A DNA stretch of 63,209 nucleotides from Chitinophagaceae bacterium (GTDB taxonomy: Bacteria; Bacteroidota; Bacteroidia; Chitinophagales; Chitinophagaceae). The notes beneath the pieces are model-generated. The model ran no database searches. It was given only the letters and a program-made list of their open reading frames with translations, and was not told where the DNA came from. The position numbers and the translations under genes were made by a program. The stretch covers positions 1-63,209 of the forward strand of contig JALNZE010000018.1 in the NCBI GenBank assembly GCA_023229465.1, written 5' to 3'. This document shows positions 29,210 through 38,859 of this stretch, piece by piece (the first letter of the stretch is position 1; every line of letters starts with the position of its first letter).

Positions 29210-29690
29210 TTATCAATTATTATGCCATACAAGCAATGTACTCCCCGCCAAATTACAGCTTGACCCAGGCAAATTAAATGAACTTACTGCGGGGGTTAAT
29301 AAGCTGCAATTGCAGCTTCAAATACCGGTTAAAAATCAGGTAGAACACAAGCATCATTTGCACAAAGGAGTCTGGGTAGCTGTGGGGTTATTTGTGACCT
29401 GTTTTTTGTTAGCCTGGGGATGGCTGAATGCGCACCAGGAAAAGGAACAATTTGAGGCTAATGATATGAAGTACCGGTCTTTAAAAATCAGTGGCAATGC
29501 AGGACTTGTCAAATACTGTGACGTAACTGACAGCCTTTATCAAAAAGACCCGGTTGGTTTTAGTAATAGTGTTGAACAAGAGGAAAACCGTTTGACCCGG
29601 CAGGCGGAGTTGCTGCGTCTTGCGGGTGAAAGAGAGAAGGAAGCCAAGACCCTGAAAGAGCAGGCAGGCCGCCCGGTTCGTAAACCCTAA
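29196..29690 (+). pseudogene. Transmembrane protein, 5' end lost at the IS66 junction
   Basis: Reads 164 residues from a TTG start, but the first ~20 residues (MIHISYQLLCHTS) overlap the IS66 end and look foreign. The body has a helix GVWVAVGLFVTCFLLAWGW (residues ~69-87), then a charged, coiled-coil-like tail ending EQAGRPVRKP. I do not recognise the family. The last 50 bases are duplicated at 25493-25545. Confidence 0.55.
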
Positions 29691-29693
29691 AAT
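29641..29693 (+). repeat. 53-bp direct repeat, copy 2 (parent)
   Basis: Matches 25493-25545 with one mismatch. It is the natural end of the transmembrane protein gene, so it is probably the parent and the copy at 25.5 kb the derivative. Confidence 0.9.
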
Positions 29694-29732
29694 TTGTTGG
29701 TATCTTAGCCCCCAAATAATATAAAACCCCGT

Positions 29733-31229
29733 ATGGCGTTACCGGTAAATATTGAGGATTTAATTCATGGAAAAGCGGTTGAATGGGACAGGATCGAGTT
29801 TAAAGAAAGTTGGAACCCCGAACCTATTTTAAAAAGTATCTGCGCATTCGCCAATGACATTAATAATTGGGGCGGCGGATATATAATTATTGGCATTAAA
29901 GAGAATAATGGCACACCCATATTGCCACCAAAAGGATTGCAGGCAAATCAAATTGATAAGATCCAGAAAGAGCTATTAAATATAACCCATAAAATAGACC
30001 CTTTTTATTCGCCCGTCTCGGCTCCTGTGACTTTTCAGAATGCCTTGCTTTTTGTGATATGGGTGCCAGGTGGACAGGCAAGGCCCTACAAGGCGTCGCA
30101 ATCATTACCAGCAGGTAATAAACAATATTATATCAGGAGTGGCTCTTCAACGGTACAGGCGAGCCATCTTAGTTTGAAACAATTAATGGAGATGGCTGCA
30201 ACCATTCCATTTGATGATAGAGTAAATCACCAGGCATCTCTTAGTGACCTTGATCTGGGTTTAATCCGGGAATTTTTGCAGGATATCAAAAGCGAGCTTT
30301 TTGAAGATTCTGCCACCATGCCTTTTGAAGATCTGTGCAAACAGATGCGTTTGGTTTCGGGGCCTGATGAATATATACGGCCACTCAATGTTGCATTATT
30401 ATTTTTTAGTAAACATCCAGAGAAATTTTTCAGGGGTGCCATTACTGAGGTTGTACAATTTAAAGACGAGACCGGCACCTCTTTTACTGAAAAGAAATTT
30501 ACAGGCCCGATACATCACCAGATCCGGGAAGTTCTTTTATTTTTTAAATCAAGTATTATAGCAGAAAAGGTTATCAAGATAAAAGGTTCTGCAAAATCTG
30601 AACGGTATTTTAATTATCCCTTTGAAGCGATAGAAGAAACCCTTGTCAACGCTTTTTTTCATCGTAGCTATGAGCATCAAAACTCAATTGAAATAAACAT
30701 TCATGCAGACAAAATTGAGTTCTTAAGTTTTCCCGGCGCACTGCCGCCTGTTTCAAATGAATCGCTCAAGCTACCGAGAGTTGTTACGCGTGATTATCGA
30801 AACCGGCGTATAGGGGATTTCTTAAAAGAGTTGAATCTTACTGAAGGCAGGGCCACGGGAGTTCCGAAAATCCGGAGTGAGTTAAAGAAGAACGGATCGC
30901 CTGATGCCATTTTTGAAATGGATGCCGAACGTGTTAGTTTTTTGGCGACACTGCCGGTCAATCCTCATTTTCCGCCTGAAAGTCCTGCTTATCCTACCTC
31001 AGATGATGGAGACAAATCAAGGCTTGATATTTTGTTGTTTTGTATAACACCAAAAACAAGAGTGGAGATTCTTACTAAAATCGGAGTATCGAACCAATCC
31101 AGCAATTATAAAAGACTTGTGCAGCCATTAATAGATGGCGGGTATTTAGAATTGAGTATACCCAATAAACCGACAAGTAGGTTTCAACGGTATCAAACAA
31201 CAGAGTCAGGGAAAAGCCTTTTGGGATAG
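29733..31229 (+). CDS. AlbA_2/Schlafen-like putative ATP-binding regulator
   Basis: A 498-residue protein. The N-terminal AlbA_2 module (residues ~10-150) shows IEFKESWNPEPILKSICAFAND and GGGYIIIGIKE. A GHKL-like ATPase region follows, with EAIEETLVNAFFHRSYEH (Asn of the ATP site) and EGRATGVPKIRSELKKNGSP. A winged-helix tail may end the protein. Homologues are called RecG-like or transcriptional regulators, and some act in defence. It is the last complete gene before tRNA-Asn. Confidence 0.8.
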   Translation: MALPVNIEDLIHGKAVEWDRIEFKESWNPEPILKSICAFANDINNWGGGYIIIGIKENNGTPILPPKGLQANQIDKIQKELLNITHKIDPFYSPVSAPVTFQNALLFVIWVPGGQARPYKASQSLPAGNKQYYIRSGSSTVQASHLSLKQLMEMAATIPFDDRVNHQASLSDLDLGLIREFLQDIKSELFEDSATMPFEDLCKQMRLVSGPDEYIRPLNVALLFFSKHPEKFFRGAITEVVQFKDETGTSFTEKKFTGPIHHQIREVLLFFKSSIIAEKVIKIKGSAKSERYFNYPFEAIEETLVNAFFHRSYEHQNSIEINIHADKIEFLSFPGALPPVSNESLKLPRVVTRDYRNRRIGDFLKELNLTEGRATGVPKIRSELKKNGSPDAIFEMDAERVSFLATLPVNPHFPPESPAYPTSDDGDKSRLDILLFCITPKTRVEILTKIGVSNQSSNYKRLVQPLIDGGYLELSIPNKPTSRFQRYQTTESGKSLLG

Positions 31230-31240
31230 TTATCCACGCC

Positions 31241-31342
31241 GGTAACTAAGTCAGTAACCAAGACAACTCGCTTAAAACCAATAGAGAATTCGGATTCTAC
31301 ACAATAAGTAACTAAGTCGATAACTAAGTCAGTAACTAAGTC
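31241..31342 (+). repeat. Decayed 12-bp tandem repeats (GTAACTAAGTCA type)
   Basis: Two copies lie at about 31241-31264 and three at about 31307-31342. In frame they read V-T-K-S-type tetrapeptides, as in the linker of some AlbA_2/Schlafen-like proteins. Stops break the frame, so this looks like the remains of another such gene 3' of the intact one. Confidence 0.6.
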
Positions 31343-31534
31343 GGCAGTAATTCCGTTTCCATACCAGTCGTAGCCATAAAATTATTCCCGCGATGGGTAG
31401 TCGAAAATTGCTCTTTTGCCGATTCAAGGGCATTAAATTGGTCGCTTTGTCCACTCGATTGAAAATATAAAGGATGAATCAGAATTTTTTAAAAATAATT
31501 TGACAATTTTCCTGTTTGCAAATTGTTTGCAAAT

Positions 31535-31570
31535 GAAAAAAGCAGCTATGAGTTTTAAGTCATAACTGCT
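31535..31570 (-). terminator. Terminator for tRNA-Asn
   Basis: On the minus strand AGCAGTTATGA pairs with TCATAGCTGCT around a short A/T-rich loop, followed by six T. It lies 12 bases after the tRNA 3' end. Confidence 0.8.
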
Positions 31571-31581
31571 TGATTGTTAAG

Positions 31582-31655
31582 CTCCCCCTTCTGGACTTGA
31601 ACCAGAGACCCTCTGATTAACAGTCAGATGCTCTAACCAACTGAGCTAAGGAGGA
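31582..31655 (-). tRNA. tRNA-Asn (GTT)
   Basis: A 74-base cloverleaf. The acceptor TCCTCCT pairs with AGGGGGA. The D arm is AGCTCAGTTGGTTAGAGCA, the anticodon arm CTGACTGTTAATCAG carries GTT, and the T arm CTGGTTCAAGTCCAG has a normal loop. The 3' CCA is not encoded. Confidence 0.97.
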
Positions 31656-31792
31656 GTATACCCTTCAGGAAATCCCTAAAGGGGCTGCAAAAATAGGGAA
31701 AAATGCATTCTGGCAAAATCTGTATTCAAAAAATTACAGCGAACCCCCAAATCCCCGCCTTCAAAGCCTGTATAAATGCCATATCCCGTGCG

Positions 31793-32980
31793 TCAATATT
31801 CCATCGTTCTATAAGGGTATCTAACCTGGTACATATCACGAACCTTCTGTAAAATCAACTCACGCAGGGCATCAATATTCTTTTTTTCAATAGCCGATAC
31901 AAATACGCATTGGTGTTCGGTGGCATGATCCCATTTCTCCTTTAAATCGCGGAGGATCTCCTGTTTCACGCTTTCATCCAGCCATTCGTCGAAATTCTTT
32001 TCTTCATACATATCCATTTTATTGAAGATGGTAAGAATGGGCTTCTCAAAGGCTTTCAGCTCCTGCAATATTTTATTCACCACACCTATCTGTTCTTCAT
32101 ATTGCGGGTGAGATATGTCTACTACATGTAATAAAATATCCGCTTCCCGCACTTCATCCAGTGTGCTTTTAAAACTCTCTACCAGGTGGTGAGGTAGTTT
32201 GCGGATAAAGCCTACGGTATCACTCAATAAAAAAGGGGTATTCTCAAATACCACCTTGCGCGTGGTGGTATCAAGGGTGGCAAATAATTTATTTTCCGCA
32301 AACACATCACTCTTACTCAGTAAATTCATGAGGGTACTCTTACCCACATTGGTGTAGCCAACCAGGGCTACCCGTATAAATTCGCCCCGCTCTTTCCGCT
32401 GGGTAAATGCCTGCCTGTCTATCTCTCCTAATCTTTTGCGCAGCAGTGATATTTTATCTTTTACAATACGGCGATCGGTTTCAATTTCTGTTTCACCCGG
32501 CCCCCTTGTTCCAATACCCCCTCCCTGCCTTTCCAGGTGCTTCCACAGGCCTTTTAGCCTGGGTAAAAGGTATTGGTACTGTGCCAGTTCTACCTGTACC
32601 CTGGCCTGTGCCGTACGGGCACGGCTGGCAAAAATATCCAGTATCAGATCGCTCCGGTCAATCGTTTTTACGCCCAGTTCTTTTTCAATATTGGATATTT
32701 GTGAACCGGTTAACTCATCATCAAAAATAACCAGGTGAATGTTTTTGCCGGTAACATAGGCTTTGATTTCTGCTAATTTTCCTTTTCCTACAAAAGTCCG
32801 GCTATCAGGGTGAGGTAATTTTTGTGTAAATCGCTTAACTGCGATAGCGCCGGCAGTTTCAGACAAAAAAGCCAGTTCATCCAAAAACTCAGTAACCTGC
32901 TCCTGGGTCTGTTCTTTCTGTATTACACCTACCAGTACCGTTTTTTCTTCCTTACGAATATGTTTCTTTTTCTCGATCAA
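31793..32980 (-). CDS. hflX: GTPase HflX
   Basis: A 395-residue ribosome-associated GTPase, apparently from TTG 32980. The N-terminal HflX domain holds the SRTFVGKGKLAEIK segment, then a coiled region with the GGIGTRGPGETEIETDRR signature. The G domain has GYTNVGKSTLMN (G1), DTVGFIRKLP (G3) and TIFNKMD (G4). Homologues split stalled or hibernating ribosomes. Confidence 0.95.
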   Translation of the reverse strand: MIEKKKHIRKEEKTVLVGVIQKEQTQEQVTEFLDELAFLSETAGAIAVKRFTQKLPHPDSRTFVGKGKLAEIKAYVTGKNIHLVIFDDELTGSQISNIEKELGVKTIDRSDLILDIFASRARTAQARVQVELAQYQYLLPRLKGLWKHLERQGGGIGTRGPGETEIETDRRIVKDKISLLRKRLGEIDRQAFTQRKERGEFIRVALVGYTNVGKSTLMNLLSKSDVFAENKLFATLDTTTRKVVFENTPFLLSDTVGFIRKLPHHLVESFKSTLDEVREADILLHVVDISHPQYEEQIGVVNKILQELKAFEKPILTIFNKMDMYEEKNFDEWLDESVKQEILRDLKEKWDHATEHQCVFVSAIEKKNIDALRELILQKVRDMYQVRYPYRTMEY

Positions 32981-33032
32981 AGGGAATTTTTAGTAAAGGT
33001 AGGTGATAGTGGTTGTGATTCACGTCTCACGC

Positions 33033-33752
33033 TTACAATCCGCTGATGGTAACGCCTAAGGAAAATTTGTTCATAGCCGGCCCCACCCCGTCTTTTAATA
33101 CGCCGTTAAACTGGTAGCCGGCATCGAGGGATATCAGGCCATAACCTACTCTGCCGGTAAGGGCGAGCATGGTTCCGTTGAAGAATTTTTTATTACTTTC
33201 TTTTTCAATATAGGTGGTACCATAAAGAGAGGTTCCACTCTTATTAACCAGGTTCTTTCCTTTGGAATAGGCCTTTAATAAGCTACCCACTTTCATACCC
33301 AGCGCTGCTTTCCATGACTTGGAAGGATTGGCAGGGTCGGAGAAATAACGGAGTTCTACCGGAATTTCGGCAAAGAGGGAGGTTACTTTATATTTTTTAA
33401 AATGATTGGTACTGTCTGTATTGGTAAATGGCAGCCTGGCAGCATTCGCTTTCAAATCTACTTTGGTATTGGTAAAGAAAATATTACTGCTTCCAATACC
33501 AACACCATACGCCAAACTGAATTTCTGGTTATTTTTAAAAGGCTTATCCAGCATAAAATACACATTGAAATGCCTGCTGAATCCGCCGGTACGAATACTG
33601 TCGGGGCGGCCCGTCCAGCTATCACTTCCATATTGTATCATTAAATGATCACCGGTACGGTTAGCGAGGTCGAATTTTGGGGTGGTGGGTGTTTGAGCAA
33701 AGGCCAAAAAACCAAAGCTTATGCCTGATAGAACGAGTAGTGTTTTTTTCAT
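33033..33752 (-). CDS. Outer-membrane beta-barrel protein, OMP_b-brl family
   Basis: A 239-residue exported protein with a signal peptide ending LAFAQ near residue 20. The mature part has paired barrel strands (HFNVYFMLDKP, SLAYGVGIGSSNIF, VTSLFAEIPVELRYF, SLDAGYQFNGVL) and matches the small porin-like barrel family common in Bacteroidota. There is no specific functional clue. Confidence 0.75.
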   Translation of the reverse strand: MKKTLLVLSGISFGFLAFAQTPTTPKFDLANRTGDHLMIQYGSDSWTGRPDSIRTGGFSRHFNVYFMLDKPFKNNQKFSLAYGVGIGSSNIFFTNTKVDLKANAARLPFTNTDSTNHFKKYKVTSLFAEIPVELRYFSDPANPSKSWKAALGMKVGSLLKAYSKGKNLVNKSGTSLYGTTYIEKESNKKFFNGTMLALTGRVGYGLISLDAGYQFNGVLKDGVGPAMNKFSLGVTISGL

Positions 33753-33985
33753 TTCTGGTAGTTAATTGCAATATTGTTTGCCAATAGAGGCGCAAATTAA
33801 CAGAATTGGCTGCATACAGGTGGTTAAAAATTAGTCAAAACCGGTTCAATGGCCATTTATTGGGTTAAAAAAGCATAAAACAACCCCTGTTGTCCATAAA
33901 ACTACCTCAACAGAGGTAAAGAGGGCAAGGATAGAGCGGTTAATCGGCCTATCTTTACGGCTCACCTATATAATTGTAATTTATT

Positions 33986-35203
33986 TTGAAGTTTACTGAA
34001 TTTGGTTTTGACGAAAGAATATTGGAAGGGATTGATTCAATGGGTTATGATACTGCTACGCCTGTTCAGGAACAGGTAATGATACCCATTTTGCAGGGGA
34101 AAGATATTATTGCTTCCGCGCAGACCGGCACCGGTAAAACAGCCGCCTTTCTTTTACCCCTGATGAATAAAATTGTTACCGAGCCGCATGATGAACACCT
34201 GATCAATGCCATGATTATTGTGCCTACACGCGAGCTGGCGGTACAAATTGCCCAGTCGATGGAAGGGCTCTCTTATTTTACTTCCGTTAGTTCGATTGCT
34301 GTGTATGGCGGCGGCGATGGCACTTCTTTTACAACAGAAAAAAAAGCGTTATCCAGTGGGGTAGATGTGGTGATTTGTACACCGGGCAGAATGATTGCCC
34401 ATTTGAATATGGGGTATGTAAAAATGCAGGCATTGCGTTACCTGGTACTGGATGAGGCCGACCGTATGCTGGATATGGGTTTTCATGATGATATTATGAA
34501 GATCATTTCTTTTCTGCCTAAAAAAAGGCAGAACCTTCTTTTCTCTGCTACCATGCCTATGAAGATGCGCGAGATGGCCAGAAAAATCCTGCATAATCCT
34601 TTAGAGATTAATATCGCTATTTCCAAACCGCCTGAACAAATTGTTCAGGAAGCTTTTGTGGTGTATGAATCTCAGAAGATACCATTGGTGAAAGAGGTGT
34701 TACGCAGAAAAGATTTTCAGAGTGTAATTGTTTTTTGTTCTAAAAAGCAAAATGTAAAACAACTGAGCAATGAACTGAAGCGGGCTAATTTTTCGATTGA
34801 GGAAATTCATTCAGATCTTGATCAGTTAAAAAGAGAACAGGTATTACTGGATTTCAGGAATAAGAAATTAAAAATATTAGTAGCCACCGATATCCTTAGC
34901 CGGGGTATTGATATTGAAGATATTGACCTCGTTATTAATTATGATGTACCCAATGACGGTGAAGATTATATTCACCGTATTGGCCGTACGGCCCGTGCTT
35001 CCAGCGAAGGAACAGCCTATACTTTTATCAGCGAAAAGGAACAACAGAAATTTGCTCAGATAGAAGCCCTATTGGGACATCCCGTTACCAAGGCGCGGGT
35101 GCCGGAACAATTTGGCGCCACACCAGCCTATAACCCAAGACCGGCAAGGGCCGGTGGCGGAGGAAAAAGATTTGGGGGAGGTGGCGGAGGAAAAAGAAGA
35201 TAA
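33986..35203 (+). CDS. DEAD-box RNA helicase
   Basis: A 405-residue RhlE-type helicase starting at TTG 33986. The Q-motif side is FGFDERILEGIDSMGYDTATP. AQTGTGKT (I), PTRELAVQ (Ia), DEADRMLD (II), SATMP (III) and HRIGRTAR (VI) are all present. The tail is glycine- and arginine-rich (RAGGGGKRFGGGGGGKRR), as in RNA-binding family members. It is probably cold- or ribosome-related. Confidence 0.95.
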   Translation: MKFTEFGFDERILEGIDSMGYDTATPVQEQVMIPILQGKDIIASAQTGTGKTAAFLLPLMNKIVTEPHDEHLINAMIIVPTRELAVQIAQSMEGLSYFTSVSSIAVYGGGDGTSFTTEKKALSSGVDVVICTPGRMIAHLNMGYVKMQALRYLVLDEADRMLDMGFHDDIMKIISFLPKKRQNLLFSATMPMKMREMARKILHNPLEINIAISKPPEQIVQEAFVVYESQKIPLVKEVLRRKDFQSVIVFCSKKQNVKQLSNELKRANFSIEEIHSDLDQLKREQVLLDFRNKKLKILVATDILSRGIDIEDIDLVINYDVPNDGEDYIHRIGRTARASSEGTAYTFISEKEQQKFAQIEALLGHPVTKARVPEQFGATPAYNPRPARAGGGGKRFGGGGGGKRR

Positions 35204-35584
35204 AATAAGTTCTCCCGTTATCATTCCCCCCCCCCTCGTAATTGCCCATCGGCGCCGAATCAATACTCGTGGGATTTTACTGATAAGTTGGTTATTAATT
35301 AATGATTAAAATCATTGGTAGTTGCTGATTAAAAGGTAATTTCCCCCTAAATTTAAAATACAATATCCATCCCGCAGCCCACGTAATGTTTAGTAAAGGG
35401 ATCAAGCTATACTAAGAGACATTCAGGAGAATTAGTTTGTGTGGCTTTTTAACTTATTTGACAAGTAAAAATTTTCTACTAAGTCATTTTATCTTTCTCT
35501 GTTAATATTGGGTTTAGCGGGTTTTCAGTCATTTTACCATCATGTAATTGGATATATTTTTTCTTTATTGCCCTATTTTGTTTT
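35204..35584. other. Intergenic gap without a visible gene
   Basis: The 381 bases between the helicase and the histidine kinase hold no convincing ORF or RNA. A run of C near 35227-35236 and an A/T-rich upstream stretch are the only notable features. It presumably contains the histidine kinase promoter. Confidence 0.6.
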
Positions 35585-37954
35585 ATGAAGCCTATTTTAT
35601 CAAAACGGTTAACTTACCTGGCTTTTATTGTTCCGTTTATCGCCCTCCTTATTGTATTTATTTTTCAATACCGAAGCCTGAAAAGAATATCCAATCAGGC
35701 TAAAGACACAAAAGGGATGCTCATATTGGTCAAACATTTAGATAAATTCCGCAGTGCTTACAATGACATACTTTACAATGAAAAACCCTTATTAATATTT
35801 AAATATAAAAACAGGGTCGGCGACTATGAAATAGCCTGCCATAAAGCAAAGGAGCAAATAGACAGTTTACAACTGTTATGTGCGAAAACAGTTATACCAT
35901 GCGCAAACATCGCTCAATTGAATACATTATTCAGCCGGGGCCTGGTACTGTCTGATACGATTATTGCTTTAAGCAAGAGGGGGCAACTGGATAGCGCGGC
36001 AGCGTTACTGAACAGTAAGGAGCATGACCTGGCCAGGGTAGCCACTATTAATACATTTTCAGGCATTGCCGGGGAGGTCAACCGTATTTTACAGGTTATT
36101 CAGGAAAAGGATGACCGGGAGGTAAAAAAAGAGTATCAATTATTGGGGCTGATCAGTATCGAAACTTTTCTTTTCCTGGGATTTATTTTTTGGCGTATGA
36201 GACTGCAATTGGTAACCAGAAATCAGATGTTGAAACACTTAAAAATTTTTGAAAGTACTACGGACGGAGTGATTGTAACAGATGGCATTTATAATATTAC
36301 TTATTTCAATAAAACCATTTCCGGTTTAATTGGTTTTGAAAGCAGGCAGATTTCAGGATCGAATGTTTTTGATAGGTTAGCGGGTATTGGATGCGAAAAG
36401 TGTAAAAAACTGATCGTTGATGGTTTGGTAAATCAGAAGGCGAATAGCATTGATTTTTTATATACTAATACCAAAAGATGGTACCGGGTTACTGTTTTCC
36501 CCATCCCCGAAGGGTATACTTTTTATGTGAAAAATGTTTCGGACCTGAAAAAAGCTGAAATCCAGTTAAAGAAAATTACCCAGGCAATAGAGCAAAATTC
36601 ATCTTCCGTAGTTATAACAGATATAAAGGGGCATATTGAATATGTGAATCCAGCTTTTACAAAACTAACCGGGTATACGTTTGAAGAAGCGATTGGTCAG
36701 ACCCCCCGTATATTAAGATCGGGGAAGACCCCCTCAACCAACTATTATAACTTATGGCAGAATATCACCCATTTGAAAGAATGGCGGGGTGAGTTACTGA
36801 ATAAGAAAAAAAATGGTGAAACTTATTGGGAATATACTATTATATCGCCTATCGTGAATGATGAAGGGGAGCTCATTAATTTTTTAGCTGTAAAGGAAAA
36901 TATTACCGAAAGGAAAAGACTGGAAGAGGAACAAAAACAATTGCTGGAAATTATTGAGAATACAACAGCCTATGTGGGTACCTGTGATATGAACCTGAAC
37001 CTGATATATGGCAATAAAGCGCTGAGAGATGTTCTGGAAATCGGCAACAACGACATTTCTAAATATAATATTGCTTCCTTCAGAACAGAACAGGCAAAGA
37101 AAATGGATGCTGAAGTGACTAAAAGTGTTGAGGAAACAGGCCGATGGATTGGTGAGAACAGCTATGTATCGAAAAGCGGTAAAGTGATACCGGTACTTCA
37201 GGTGATAGTTCTTCATAAAGATGCTGATGGAGAAGTTTCTCATATATCCAGTACTTCTATTGATATTACCAGGGATAAAGAAGCCGAAAAGGAAATGAGC
37301 AGGCTTAATAATGAATTAAGAGAATTTTCCAGGCACCTGCAGTATATCCGTGAAACAGAAAAGAATAAAATTGCCAAGGAAGTACATGATGAGCTGGGGC
37401 AGGGATTGGCCGCGATAAAGTTTGATGTATCCTGGCTAAAAAAACACCTGGGTGATGACAGGGAAGTACTTGAGCAAAAAACAGATGAAATACTGAAGTC
37501 TATTTCAGAGAAGTTAATCGCTTTCCGTAAAATTTATGCCGCCGCGAATACAACTATGCTTGAAGAATTGGGCCTGCATGCTTCAGTGGTACACCTGATT
37601 GATCTGTTTACTAAATCGAGTTTTATCCCGGTAAAATTTTCGACAAATATTCAGGAGGTAAAAATCAAATCAACGCAAAGCCTCGCTTTATACAGGGTAC
37701 TCGAAGAATGCATATCAAATATTGTACGTTATGCAGGCGCAACACAGGTATCTATTAGTTTGCTGAAACAAGGTAATTCGCTTGTTATGCAAATTGAAGA
37801 TAACGGGAATGGGTTTGATATTGCAATGGTTGATCCAAAACTTCAACATGGTATTTTAAGTATGCGAGAAAGGGTGTATTCCCTGGATGGCGTTTTCAAC
37901 ATAACATCTGTGGTAGGTGAAGGCACAAAAATAAGTATTGAAGTACCCATATAG
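35585..37954 (+). CDS. PAS-domain sensor histidine kinase (NarX/DegS type)
   Basis: A 789-residue membrane kinase. Two hydrophobic segments (residues ~9-29 and ~190-206) flank a sensor region. Three PAS modules follow (about 215-330, 335-450, 455-575), the middle one with GYTFEEAIGQTPRILRSGKT and a PAC tail. HisKA_3 has the phospho-acceptor His601 in AKEVHDELGQGLAA, and the HATPase has DNGNGF. No response regulator lies next to it, so it is an orphan kinase. Confidence 0.92.
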   Translation: MKPILSKRLTYLAFIVPFIALLIVFIFQYRSLKRISNQAKDTKGMLILVKHLDKFRSAYNDILYNEKPLLIFKYKNRVGDYEIACHKAKEQIDSLQLLCAKTVIPCANIAQLNTLFSRGLVLSDTIIALSKRGQLDSAAALLNSKEHDLARVATINTFSGIAGEVNRILQVIQEKDDREVKKEYQLLGLISIETFLFLGFIFWRMRLQLVTRNQMLKHLKIFESTTDGVIVTDGIYNITYFNKTISGLIGFESRQISGSNVFDRLAGIGCEKCKKLIVDGLVNQKANSIDFLYTNTKRWYRVTVFPIPEGYTFYVKNVSDLKKAEIQLKKITQAIEQNSSSVVITDIKGHIEYVNPAFTKLTGYTFEEAIGQTPRILRSGKTPSTNYYNLWQNITHLKEWRGELLNKKKNGETYWEYTIISPIVNDEGELINFLAVKENITERKRLEEEQKQLLEIIENTTAYVGTCDMNLNLIYGNKALRDVLEIGNNDISKYNIASFRTEQAKKMDAEVTKSVEETGRWIGENSYVSKSGKVIPVLQVIVLHKDADGEVSHISSTSIDITRDKEAEKEMSRLNNELREFSRHLQYIRETEKNKIAKEVHDELGQGLAAIKFDVSWLKKHLGDDREVLEQKTDEILKSISEKLIAFRKIYAAANTTMLEELGLHASVVHLIDLFTKSSFIPVKFSTNIQEVKIKSTQSLALYRVLEECISNIVRYAGATQVSISLLKQGNSLVMQIEDNGNGFDIAMVDPKLQHGILSMRERVYSLDGVFNITSVVGEGTKISIEVPI

Positions 37955-37959
37955 GTATG

Positions 37960-37987
37960 ATCTATTCAATTATTTTGTTGAATAGAT
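37960..37987 (+). terminator. Possible hairpin after the histidine kinase
   Basis: ATCTATTCAA and TTGAATAGAT form a perfect 10-bp stem around an 8-base A/T-rich loop. It lacks a T-run, so termination is only possible. Confidence 0.35.
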
Positions 37988-38152
37988 GAATAACCGCTAC
38001 ATTTATACCCGAAAACCATTTTAACATGGCGGCTATGTTTATGAAAAAGCGGTTGAACGAATTATCCCAAAACAAAACCATTATTGCCTGTTGCCGGTAA
38101 GGAATAGTGGATGGATGAAAGATTTCCTGTAAACGAATAAAACAATGAATAT

Positions 38153-38839
38153 ATGAAAGCAAAAATTGTTATCTTAATGACACTTGTTTCAGTTATCGTT
38201 ACTTTTAATACAGTAATAAAACAACAGGTATTTCAGCATCCTGAATTTAGAAAATCCTCTTCCCCGTTATCTTTTGGGATCAACACTGCTTATGCATACC
38301 CGCCGGCAGTAGGAATATTAAGTACTTCCAAAAATTGTTTATCCTGTCATGTTAATAATGGCCCGTGGAAAGACGATGATAAAACCGTTATTGACATCCT
38401 GGACAGCGAATCAAAAAAATCGTTAAAACAACCCGATGGGTCTTTCCTGATTGAAGTAAAAAGAGGGGTTCAAAGAACAGTACTGACCGTTATTGGCCGG
38501 AAAAATGATCCTTCTATTGCCGAACCCTACCGTAATGCATGGCTTTATATTGACCCTGCCACTATCGGAACCTCTTCACTGTCAAAATTTGCTCCCGGCT
38601 GGGATATTAATCTTCCCATGTCTTGCCGTTTAGCCGGCGACAAACTTACCGGCTATGAAAATACCCACATTACGAGTTTGCCAATGACTATTCAACCCTT
38701 GCCTAATGCAAAAAATACCGAAATACAATTGCAGCTAATGTTAACTAAAGGCGAAAGCATGAAAGGCAATGCCAAAGAGGGTATGCTTGGAAATTATTTT
38801 GAAAAAAGAGTGAATCTTATTGTGGAAAAGGAGAATTGA
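38153..38839 (+). CDS. Exported c-type cytochrome-like protein
   Basis: A 228-residue protein with an N-terminal hydrophobic segment (residues ~5-23). One CXXCH heme site, KNCLSCHVNN, lies near residue 63. The rest is beta-like and not a classical cytochrome c fold, so it may be a heme-binding sensor or electron carrier. It is followed 20 bases later by an MFS transporter. Confidence 0.75.
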   Translation: MKAKIVILMTLVSVIVTFNTVIKQQVFQHPEFRKSSSPLSFGINTAYAYPPAVGILSTSKNCLSCHVNNGPWKDDDKTVIDILDSESKKSLKQPDGSFLIEVKRGVQRTVLTVIGRKNDPSIAEPYRNAWLYIDPATIGTSSLSKFAPGWDINLPMSCRLAGDKLTGYENTHITSLPMTIQPLPNAKNTEIQLQLMLTKGESMKGNAKEGMLGNYFEKRVNLIVEKEN

Positions 38840-38859
38840 TCAGACAAAACAAAGGGTAG

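Noticed and set aside
27440..29260. Terminal inverted repeats and target duplication of IS66
   Set aside because: I looked on both flanks and found no convincing matching ends, so none is listed.
31511..31535. TTTGCAAAT strings near tRNA-Asn as a regulon shared with the Fic palindrome
   Set aside because: The strings are short and A/T-rich and have no second arm; coincidence is the simpler reading.
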